Below, piece by piece: positions 1 to 5,679 of a stretch of 8,499 nucleotides of DNA. The stretch comes from an uncultured Pseudomonadales bacterium (lineage in GTDB: Bacteria > Pseudomonadota > Gammaproteobacteria > Pseudomonadales > Cellvibrionaceae). The notes beneath the pieces are model-generated. The model saw nothing but the letters and a program-made list of their open reading frames with translations. It was not told the DNA's origin and made no database searches. The DNA lies in the NCBI GenBank assembly GCA_938048505.1, contig CALIUX010000072.1, positions 1 to 8,499 of the forward strand, read 5' to 3'. Both the position numbers and the translations under genes were made by a program. The stretch's first letter is position 1. Each line of letters begins with the position of its first letter.

Positions 1-773
1 AACCCACGGTAAGGCTCTTGCTGCGACAGGCTAAGTTCTAGCGCCATCATTTCATCAAGGGATTTTTTTCGCACTTGCGGATCAAGAATGTAGTCATAAA
101 ACACACGCACACCGCTATATTGCAAAACATCAAACCCTAAACTTTTGACATGATCCATAACGCAATCTGGCTTGAGCGGGTTAATGGGTGTCAGGCTGCC
201 TCTGTATGCTTGAACATTTTGCGAAAGAACCTTTTGGTAATTGGCTCTGAGCAAATTCTTATACATGAGCCCGTGAATGTTATAGAACAATACCGACAAA
301 TAACCACCAGGTTTAACCCATGTAGCCAATTTTGATATGGCATCAAACGGTTGCTCTAGCCATTCAAGCACAGCATGGTTGCATACCACATCAAACTGCT
401 CGCCAGTCAGTTGCTTATCAAGCTGCCACAAATCGCTTTGAATAAAACGGTGTGAACCATCACTCTTCTGGGTAGCGGTTTGCTCGGCAAAGAGGCTTTG
501 TGCCTCTGTTAGCATTTCGTGTGATATATCTGATAAACACACAGCCGCCCCCTGCTCTGCAAGCCAAGCGGCAAATTGCCCCTGCCCTGCCCCCACATCC
601 AAAACCGATGTACCACACAAGACCGAAGTACCACAAAGTTGACCCAACGCCTCAAAGTCACGCTTTAATACAGCAAGCCTCACCTGACCTTTAGGTGATT
701 GATAGATGTTGCGTTTAAAACGGTGTGATAAGCCATCAAAATTACGATCTAAAAAAGGCTGTTTGCGCGACAT
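1..773 (-). CDS. cmoM: tRNA 5-carboxymethoxyuridine methyltransferase CmoM, C-terminus cut by window edge
   Basis: CmoM is a class I S-adenosylmethionine-dependent methyltransferase. It methylates the carboxyl of 5-carboxymethoxyuridine at the tRNA wobble position 34, giving mcmo5U (established for the E. coli protein, formerly SmtA/YcbD). The reading frame is open for 257 codons from ATG at 773 to the window edge. E. coli CmoM is about 261 residues, so little is missing. Family landmarks are DRNFDGL near residue 9, the SAM motif I LDVGAGQG at 58-65, NHAVLEW at 142-148, FYNIHGL at 163-169 and GVRVFYDY at 221-228, each with a close counterpart in E. coli CmoM. No clear Shine-Dalgarno precedes the ATG, but an in-frame stop five codons upstream leaves little choice. 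Oddity: residues 47-52 and 53-58 are a tandem CGTSVL duplication directly before motif I. It is divergent from ppnP. Confidence 0.92.
   Translation of the reverse strand, partial: MSRKQPFLDRNFDGLSHRFKRNIYQSPKGQVRLAVLKRDFEALGQLCGTSVLCGTSVLDVGAGQGQFAAWLAEQGAAVCLSDISHEMLTEAQSLFAEQTATQKSDGSHRFIQSDLWQLDKQLTGEQFDVVCNHAVLEWLEQPFDAISKLATWVKPGGYLSVLFYNIHGLMYKNLLRANYQKVLSQNVQAYRGSLTPINPLKPDCVMDHVKSLGFDVLQYSGVRVFYDYILDPQVRKKSLDEMMALELSLSQQEPYRG
600..635 (-). repeat. 18-bp in-frame tandem duplication inside cmoM
   Basis: Two adjacent 18-base units, 600-617 and 618-635, differ at only two positions. Both encode CGTSVL on the minus strand. The second unit merges into the first beta strand and motif I of the SAM-binding fold, so the duplication adds six residues in the linker just before it. 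The frame is kept and the downstream family motifs are intact, so the gene is probably functional. Confidence 0.85.
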
Positions 774-819
774 AAGAACTAAACACTACGATAAAGATGA
801 GAACAAAAGCAAAATATTT

Positions 820-825
820 TACAAT
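820..825 (+). promoter_or_regulatory. Candidate -10 box for ppnP
   Basis: TACAAT lies 26 bases before the ppnP start codon, inside the 78-base gap shared with divergent cmoM. It matches the sigma-70 -10 consensus at five of six positions. The -35 position at 17-bp spacing is poor, so this is a weak call resting on one box and its location. It would give a short leader of about 20 bases that includes the Shine-Dalgarno. Confidence 0.35.
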
Positions 826-851
826 GCCACGCTTTTGCAAGAGGAAAGACC

Positions 852-1136
852 ATGATTACAGTAAACGAATACTTTGAAGGCAAAGTCAAATCAATGGCGA
901 TCAATTCAGGCGCATTGCCAGCCACTATTGGTGTGATGGTTGCCGGGGATTACACTTTTGGCACAGGCAAAAAAGAAATCATGAGCGTAGTACAGGGTGA
1001 AATGGTCGTTATGCTACCTGGCGAGACCGCCACACAAACCTTTAAAAACGGCCAATCATTTGAAGTACCCGCTAATTCCAGCTTCGATGTGAAGGCCACT
1101 GTTGATACAGCTTACCTTTGCCAATACTGCGATTAA
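852..1136 (+). CDS. ppnP: Pyrimidine/purine nucleoside phosphorylase PpnP (YaiE/DUF1255 family)
   Basis: PpnP is a small cytosolic cupin-fold enzyme. It splits nucleosides with phosphate into a free base and ribose 1-phosphate, with broad activity on purine and pyrimidine nucleosides (known for E. coli PpnP). The 94-residue product is the family's usual length. It carries the family pattern: NEYFEGKVKS at 5-14, GVMVAGDYTFGT at 27-38, a VVQGEMVVMLPG strand pair near 46-57, and the C-terminal tail YLCQYCD, matching YLCRYL in E. coli. A strong Shine-Dalgarno, AGAGGA at 840-845, sits six bases before the ATG and fixes the start. The gene appears monocistronic: cmoM is divergent upstream and rapA converges from downstream. 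Nothing is odd in its length or motifs. Confidence 0.93.
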   Translation: MITVNEYFEGKVKSMAINSGALPATIGVMVAGDYTFGTGKKEIMSVVQGEMVVMLPGETATQTFKNGQSFEVPANSSFDVKATVDTAYLCQYCD

Positions 1137-1143
1137 CATTTAA

Positions 1144-1256
1144 CTGGCTGCTTTTTAGTCAATTTATCATTGCGTTGGTTTTTTAGTCAGAAAGCATCAA
1201 AAACATCGCTCTTAAAACACTGATATTTAAGCATTGATAATGAAAAGCAGCGCCAG
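1144..1256. repeat. Imperfect inverted repeat in the ppnP-rapA gap
   Basis: The left end, CTGGCTGCTTTT at 1144-1155, is repeated inverted at 1243-1256 as AAAAGCAGCGCCAG, with a two-base bulge. Between them TTTTTAGTCA occurs twice as a direct repeat (near 1151 and 1181). The arms are short relative to the roughly 85-base loop, so this may be a degenerate intergenic repeat or chance. No coding sequence is visible inside it. Confidence 0.35.
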
Positions 1257-1274
1257 GTAAAGATTTAATACCTC

Positions 1275-1319
1275 TAAAGTAAAGGCATCGATCTTAAAAA
1301 GATTGATGCCTTTACTTTA
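1275..1319. terminator. Long hairpin, probable bidirectional terminator between ppnP and rapA
   Basis: Two 21-base arms, 1275-1295 and 1299-1319, are inverted complements with one mismatch (1290 against 1304; a G-U wobble in the plus-strand RNA) and a loop of AAA. The outer part of the stem is A-rich on the left and T-rich on the right, so either strand's transcript would end in a U-rich 3' arm. It lies 139 bases after the ppnP stop and 22 bases past the rapA stop. This fits a shared terminator for convergent genes, closest to rapA. There is no long T run beyond the stem. Confidence 0.7.
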
Positions 1320-1340
1320 CGTAAGCTTAAAATATAAACT

Positions 1341-3974
1341 CTAAACTTTGACTTCTGTCGTCACAATCAATCTCACTGCCGACAACTGCAAGTGCGTTTG
1401 CTGATTCAGGGCGGTTAAAATATTTTGCTCTTTGACTGCTAACGCTTCAATATCACCCTGATCAATAGCAGGGTTTTTCTTGGCAAGCTGCGTTAAGCGG
1501 TTCTTTTCTTGGGCATAAAACGTGGTGACTTGCTCGCAGGCTTTTTCCAACAATGTCTTTTTATGCACATCAGAAAACGCTTCTGCTTTACTGTACCACT
1601 CTGGCATTTCGGTCTTTTTGCTTTGAATGATGCGTCGCGCCATTTTTTTATCAACGGGCGTAATGGAGTTTTGCAATTGCTCCTCACCCAACGCGGTAGA
1701 AAGATCTTTATCGCTGATATCAAGTGTCAAGGTGCGCACAGAGTAGCTATCTAGAAATGGCAAGCAGTCAGAGGCAAACTCAGATTGCACCACCACATCA
1801 AAACACGCTTCTAACAAGCATTGCCCCGCGGGTAATTGGCGGCTCGGTAATAAGGCTACACCAGCAGAACCTAACTCACTGTGATGGAGCAGCTCCCATA
1901 AACCAATGACAAAGGGCGAATCCCACGTCATAAACTGCACGTCTTCGCGAACACAAGCCAAATCGCGCTCAAAAGCGACCTCTATGCCTTCAAGTGGCAC
2001 ACCTGGCAAGGAAGGAATCAACATATTATCGGCGGGGATCAATGAAAAACAGCCATTACCCAAGTCTTCAAAATGAAAATTAAGCAGCTCACTGGCCATT
2101 TCAACAAGGTTTTGAGGGGTAGACTCTTCAAAATCTTCAACTTGTTGCACAAGCTGGCTAGCAAGCGGCTGGCGGCAACTGTTTTTTTCTAATAGGGCAT
2201 CACGCCCTTGGCGTATTTGCGTTTCGAGCTCGGCAACAGATGATTTAGCTGCCGATTTAATCTCATCAGTCAATTCTGAAAAGCTGCCGGGGAACAACGC
2301 ATCATGTACATTGCCTGCAGCGGGGTTTTGGCGCCCAACACAATCGAGCGTTTCGTGATACCAGTTCCAACGCGCTTCGGTTTCATCCCCTTTGGCCAGC
2401 AGCACATGAATATTAACGTCTTGCGTCTGACCAATGCGATCTAAACGGCCAATGCGCTGTTCGAGCATATCGGGGTGATCGGGTAAGTCTAAGCACACAA
2501 GGTGATGGCTAAACTGAAAGTTGCGCCCTTCGCTGCCGATTTCCGAACACACTAATAATTGCGCGCCCTTTTCTTCATCAGCAAAATACGCTGCAGCGCG
2601 ATCACGCTCGATAAGATCCATATCTTCGTGAAATAACGCAGGGTCAATCCCATGTTTTTGCCAGAGATAATTCTCGCAATCAATAACTTGCATTTTTTCA
2701 TGGCAAATCACTAAGACTTTCTCGTCTGGGTTCGCTTTCAAAAAGTCAGCCAACCACTCATAACGAGCAGGCCAACTGCCCTCTTCTAATTCATGCGCTT
2801 GCGGTGCGCGCGAAGGAAAGCCACTGACGGATGCACGCACATTACGGAACATCACGCGGCCAATACCGTGGCAATCAAGTACTTGATCGATGAGCTGCTC
2901 ATCATCTAAGCCCGCATCCAGATCAAAGCGATCAATCAATGTTGTACGCGTTGCAGGCAAATCACTGATTAACGCATTCAGTTCGGCATAGCCCTGCTCT
3001 TCTGAACGTAGCGCCTCAATGTCACTGTATTTATCACCATCTAATAATCTTAGGCGGGCAAAGTGGCTCTCAAAGCCAAGTTGTTCAGGGGTCGCTGTCA
3101 CGAGCACCACATGGCGGCTTAGGTGCGACAGAAGTGATAACGCTTCAAATTCGGGGGTATTGGGTTGAATGTGATGCGCTTCATCCACAATCACCACATC
3201 AAAGTCAGCTTCTGCAATAGCTTGAATTTCATCATTCAAGGCAGACTGTTTAAGAATGTGTAACTGGCCAGCATGAAAATCATACCCAAGGCCATCATAC
3301 ATACTCGGAGTTAGGCTAAAGCGGCGAACAAGTTCAACCAACCATTGCACTTGCAAAGCATCAGGCACGATGACCAGCGCGCGTTTTGCACGCTCCAATT
3401 TCAGAAGGCGATTTAAGATCATACCCGCTTCAAGCGTTTTACCCAGGCCAACTTCATCCGCTAGCAGTACGCGTACGCGATCGCGCTCACAAGCGGTATA
3501 GGCCACGTAAAGTTGATGCGGGATTAAGCTTGCCCGTACACCCAGCAAACCATTTAAGCGCGCCCCCCAGACCGTTGCCATTGCTGCATCAAGCTTACGC
3601 CTAAAATGAAACCACTTAGGTTTATCTAACTGGCCGGTCATTAAGCGCATAAAAGGCTGATTGAGCTGGATTTCGGGGCTTAGTTGGGTTTCGGGTACAA
3701 GATCATCGCCATCAATAAAATAGATTAGTAGGCCGTTTTGCTCATTGACGCGCTCTACTGTACGGGTAGAACCATCTTGCAATGTAACTTCGTCATCCAC
3801 AGCAAAAATAATGCGTGTTAGCGGTGCTTGCTCAACGGCATACATACGCTCTGTATTGGCCAATGGGAAGAAGATCGATACCGAGCGCGCCTCGACAGAT
3901 ACCACAATACCCAAGCCCAACTCTGGCTCAGAATCTACAACCCAGCGCTGCCCTTGAACAAAACCCACTGCCAT
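1341..3974 (-). CDS. rapA: RNA polymerase-associated SWI/SNF ATPase RapA (HepA), short form
   Basis: RapA is a Swi2/Snf2 ATPase that binds core RNA polymerase and promotes its recycling from stalled or post-termination complexes. The N-terminal ~105 residues (GQRWVVDSEPELGLG onward) match the Tudor-like domains of E. coli RapA. The ATPase core follows: Walker A DEVGLGKT at 173-180, DEAHH at 264-268, TATPEQLG at 293-300, SEIGSEGRNFQF at 477-488 and the arginine-finger motif QRIGRLDRIGQ at 506-516. The C-terminal part ends in LSAVRLIVTTEVKV, close to the E. coli ending. At 877 residues it is about 90 shorter than E. coli RapA (968). Much of the loss falls between VMFRNVRASVSGFPSR (374-389) and the second RecA-like lobe. 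All catalytic motifs are present, so it should be active. The ATG at 3974 has GGGG about seven bases upstream, and a stop precedes it in frame. It appears to be transcribed alone. Confidence 0.95.
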   Translation of the reverse strand: MAVGFVQGQRWVVDSEPELGLGIVVSVEARSVSIFFPLANTERMYAVEQAPLTRIIFAVDDEVTLQDGSTRTVERVNEQNGLLIYFIDGDDLVPETQLSPEIQLNQPFMRLMTGQLDKPKWFHFRRKLDAAMATVWGARLNGLLGVRASLIPHQLYVAYTACERDRVRVLLADEVGLGKTLEAGMILNRLLKLERAKRALVIVPDALQVQWLVELVRRFSLTPSMYDGLGYDFHAGQLHILKQSALNDEIQAIAEADFDVVIVDEAHHIQPNTPEFEALSLLSHLSRHVVLVTATPEQLGFESHFARLRLLDGDKYSDIEALRSEEQGYAELNALISDLPATRTTLIDRFDLDAGLDDEQLIDQVLDCHGIGRVMFRNVRASVSGFPSRAPQAHELEEGSWPARYEWLADFLKANPDEKVLVICHEKMQVIDCENYLWQKHGIDPALFHEDMDLIERDRAAAYFADEEKGAQLLVCSEIGSEGRNFQFSHHLVCLDLPDHPDMLEQRIGRLDRIGQTQDVNIHVLLAKGDETEARWNWYHETLDCVGRQNPAAGNVHDALFPGSFSELTDEIKSAAKSSVAELETQIRQGRDALLEKNSCRQPLASQLVQQVEDFEESTPQNLVEMASELLNFHFEDLGNGCFSLIPADNMLIPSLPGVPLEGIEVAFERDLACVREDVQFMTWDSPFVIGLWELLHHSELGSAGVALLPSRQLPAGQCLLEACFDVVVQSEFASDCLPFLDSYSVRTLTLDISDKDLSTALGEEQLQNSITPVDKKMARRIIQSKKTEMPEWYSKAEAFSDVHKKTLLEKACEQVTTFYAQEKNRLTQLAKKNPAIDQGDIEALAVKEQNILTALNQQTHLQLSAVRLIVTTEVKV

Positions 3975-4065
3975 AATACTACCCCATGGTATTACGCTTA
4001 TACTTCATGCCCTCCTATACTACTCAATATCACCCATCAATATAAAGTGATGCCGCCGGTATAGG

Positions 4066-4281
4066 ATGGCCACAAAGCAAGTCGCGCGAAAAATTAATTT
4101 GAAACACATGCGGCCTATAAACCAATGTCTATGCACCGGCGATACGTTTCAGAAGGGGCGCAATTGTAGGGGTAGCTATGCGCTTCAACAAGCACTTGAA
4201 CAAGCTTATTCAGAGAAGGCATTAAAACGGCTAATAACCGACCTAATTGAAGCGATTTATGGATACATTGCTATGAAATAA
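4066..4281 (+). CDS. Doubtful small ORF, 71 codons, no recognised family
   Basis: This is an open frame from ATG at 4066 to TAA at 4279-4281, alone in the rapA-usp gap and antisense to neither gene. The product is basic at the N-terminus (MATKQVARKINLKH), has two cysteines close together (CLCTG, 22-26) and a third at 34, and ends in a stretch that looks helical (ALQQALEQAYSEKALKRLITDLIEAIYGYI). Only a weak TAGG precedes the start. I do not recognise the sequence. In its favour are the amphipathic-looking C-terminal half and the lack of an overlapping gene. Against it are the poor ribosome binding site and no conserved context. It could be chance. Confidence 0.25.
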   Translation: MATKQVARKINLKHMRPINQCLCTGDTFQKGRNCRGSYALQQALEQAYSEKALKRLITDLIEAIYGYIAMK

Positions 4282-4291
4282 CCACGATAAA

Positions 4292-4329
4292 AGGTAGCTG
4301 AAGCGCAATCACGCCTCAGCATGCTGCCT
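4292..4329 (-). terminator. Probable terminator hairpin of the usp transcript
   Basis: The arms GCTGAAGCG (4297-4305) and CGCCTCAGC (4312-4320) pair with one mismatch around a six-base loop. An outer helix of 4292-4296 with 4325-4329 is also possible. Read on the minus strand, the stem is followed by TACC and then TTTT, like a moderate intrinsic terminator. It sits about 45 bases after the usp stop. On the plus strand there is no T tract, so it is less likely to terminate the small ORF at 4066-4281. Confidence 0.5.
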
Positions 4330-4373
4330 AATCAACTACCAATAGCAATAATTTATTTTTCTAGTAGCCTGCC

Positions 4374-4916
4374 TTAGCCACTGGCGGAATAACCAGAAGA
4401 GCCTGCCATAACATAGGGTGTGGCGGCCTCCATGCTCGCATTGAGCGGTACAATATGCACCGGAATACGCGCACCCTGAAGCACTTTTTGTGCTACCGAG
4501 CCTAGCATCGGCACACCTTCAGAAGGCGCGGAACAGCGCCCTATCATCAAAACGTCCATAGGATGGCTATGTGCATAATCGAGTATAGCCTGCGCAGGTT
4601 GCCCTCTTTCAACCACAATATCCGAAAGGTAGTGGCTAAACTCTATGCCAAATTCATCACTAAGCAGACGCTCATGGGCCTGCTCGCGAATAGTGGCCAG
4701 CATACCTTGGCCATCAATACCGTCAGAATGGATTTTTTGGCTCAAAGGCTTGGGGCAATGCGCCTGAATAACCGCCGATGAATAGGCATCCATAGGCGAA
4801 ACCACGTGCAACATCAATACCTTGGCGTCGCATTGCTTGGCGAACTGCTCAACATAAGCCAATGAATAAGCGCTGTAAGCACCTAAATCACTCGCATAAA
4901 GTATTGTTTTAATCAT
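4374..4916 (-). CDS. Universal stress protein, UspA family
   Basis: This is a single-domain UspA protein of 180 residues; these are cytosolic stress-response proteins, many of which bind ATP. The start MIKTILYASDLGAYS has the usual first strand and conserved Asp10. DVLMIGRCSAPSEG (121-134), GSVAQKVL (139-146) and IPVHIVPL (151-158) match the family's C-terminal half. The ATP-binding consensus G-2x-G-9x-G(S/T) is present with exact spacing (G126, position 129, G139-S140), but position 129 is serine instead of glycine, so nucleotide binding is uncertain. A C-terminal tail of about 22 residues, rich in Ala, Ser and Gly, exceeds the usual ~140-150 residues. The start is well set: AGGGTGA lies four bases upstream. 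The ATG overlaps the stop of the small upstream ORF (TAATG), suggesting translational coupling. Confidence 0.88.
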   Translation of the reverse strand: MIKTILYASDLGAYSAYSLAYVEQFAKQCDAKVLMLHVVSPMDAYSSAVIQAHCPKPLSQKIHSDGIDGQGMLATIREQAHERLLSDEFGIEFSHYLSDIVVERGQPAQAILDYAHSHPMDVLMIGRCSAPSEGVPMLGSVAQKVLQGARIPVHIVPLNASMEAATPYVMAGSSGYSASG

Positions 4917-5119
4917 TATTCACCCTGTAACAGCATGACATCTTGTACCCTCAAATCGAAAAATGAGCATAAAGACGACAAAAAAGGGTATATAAACTGC
5001 GATAAACGCTCTCTTTTTGCGTTTCGTAATATATATACATCGTATTTATTCAGATTAGCAGCGAATAACCAACTCACACGCCCTACTCGCTGAATTCCGA
5101 TGAGCAACACTCTTCCCAT
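4916..5119 (-). CDS. Small ORF upstream of and overlapping usp, 67 aa, unknown function
   Basis: An open frame ends in TAA at 4918-4916, sharing one base with the usp start codon (TAATG), the usual arrangement for coupled translation. I chose ATG at 5119 because AGAGG lies about eight bases upstream. A further in-frame ATG at 5164 would add 15 residues but lacks a good Shine-Dalgarno. The product begins MGRVLLIGIQRVGRVSWLFA, is basic, and has an aromatic and hydrophobic stretch, FIYPFLSSLCSFF, near residues 42-54. I recognise no domain, signal peptide or clear membrane span. It may be a real small protein, or a translated leader that mainly sets usp expression. The overlap and binding site are seen directly; the function is unknown. 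Confidence 0.45.
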   Translation of the reverse strand: MGRVLLIGIQRVGRVSWLFAANLNKYDVYILRNAKRERLSQFIYPFLSSLCSFFDLRVQDVMLLQGE

Positions 5120-5197
5120 ACAAAAGCCTCTTTCATATAGAAATCTACCCAACACAATGCTCATACTGTGAACGCGGCCTCATCACCAAGAGACCTT

Positions 5198-5226
5198 TCG
5201 ATAAAAATGAAACTTACACCACACAA
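5198..5226 (-). promoter_or_regulatory. Candidate promoter for the small ORF-usp unit
   Basis: On the minus strand TTGTGT (5226-5221) and TATCGA (5203-5198) are separated by exactly 17 bases, the ideal sigma-70 spacing. Each box matches its consensus at about four of six positions. Transcription would start near 5191, leaving a leader of about 70 bases before the start at 5119. One TGAAACT repeat (5208-5214) lies inside the spacer. No experiment supports it; the match is moderate. Confidence 0.35.
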
Positions 5227-5273
5227 GTCGATCTGACTGAAACTAAATAATTTGTGCTACGGGGTGAGTTTCA
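5208..5273. repeat. Three TGAAACT-core sites at ~30-bp spacing, possible operators
   Basis: TGAAACTTA begins at 5208, TGAAACTAA at 5238, and the same core inverted, AGTTTCA, ends at 5273, giving a consensus TGAAACTNA. Steps of 30 and 29 bases equal close to three helical turns, so all sites would face the same side of the DNA. The first sits between the proposed -35 and -10 boxes of the usp unit and the others lie just upstream. The flanking bases of the outer pair extend the symmetry (TACACC against GGTGA). No regulator is identified. Confidence 0.4.
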
Positions 5274-5679
5274 CGCCCAACAAGCCAGCATTGTTACCAA
5301 CAACCTAACGACCAACCTAACAACGCTTTAAAGAAAGGCATGCAAACAAAACTTGCCCCCTTTCAATTGAGATTAGAGTTATTTAAGTGCGAATGGCTAT
5401 CTAAGCGAAAAAATTACAGCGTAAAAGGTAGACACTCAGCACAGGTTTTAATAGGCTTCGGTTCAGTCATTAACAGTTGTCAGGGTAATTCTCATTTATT
5501 CTGCTCGATTGTTGGCAGGCACCGAGGTTAATGGGGTAAGATGCGGCGCTTAGTTGTTTTTGCACAACCGATTAACATTACATTTTTTGAAACTAGCGAT
5601 TAACCCGTGGTGACACTCATAATACATAAGCCACCACAGGCGCGATGCTAACATTGAACCAATAAAACAGGATCGATTT

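Larger units (their letters stand above)
3975..4373. other. Intergenic gap between rapA and usp, no confident gene
   Basis: This 399-base stretch lies between the rapA start and the usp stop, both on the minus strand. It should hold the rapA promoter near 3990-4060, where the minus strand is AT-rich, but I could not settle on a well-spaced -35/-10 pair. It also contains one orphan plus-strand ORF (4066-4281) and a hairpin (4292-4329), described separately. No RNA gene or mobile-element ends are visible. Confidence 0.6.
5165..5679. other. Long intergenic region between the usp unit and the FKBP gene
   Basis: This 515-base region separates divergent transcripts and has no gene I would defend. 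It holds a candidate minus-strand promoter (5198-5226), phased TGAAACT sites (5208-5273), a 12-bp-period duplication of AACCTAAC (5302-5309 and 5314-5321), and CGATTAAC twice, 28 bases apart (5569-5576 and 5597-5604). A fourth TGAAACT lies at 5588-5594. A 63-codon plus-strand frame starts at 5340 but has no family resemblance. The FKBP promoter should lie near 5560-5630, but no well-spaced box pair stands out. Confidence 0.6.

Noticed and set aside
150..694. Plus-strand open frames at 150-335 and 500-694
   Set aside because: They lie antisense inside cmoM, whose motifs match a known family across the whole stretch; their products are low-quality and resemble no protein.
5302..5321. AACCTAAC direct repeat as an att or transposon target site
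   Set aside because: The copies are only 12 bases apart with no intervening element, so a simple local duplication explains them.
5340..5531. 63-codon plus-strand frame after AAAGG
   Set aside because: The AAAGG is only one base from the ATG, too close for a normal ribosome binding site, and the product has no recognisable pattern. I leave it as non-coding.
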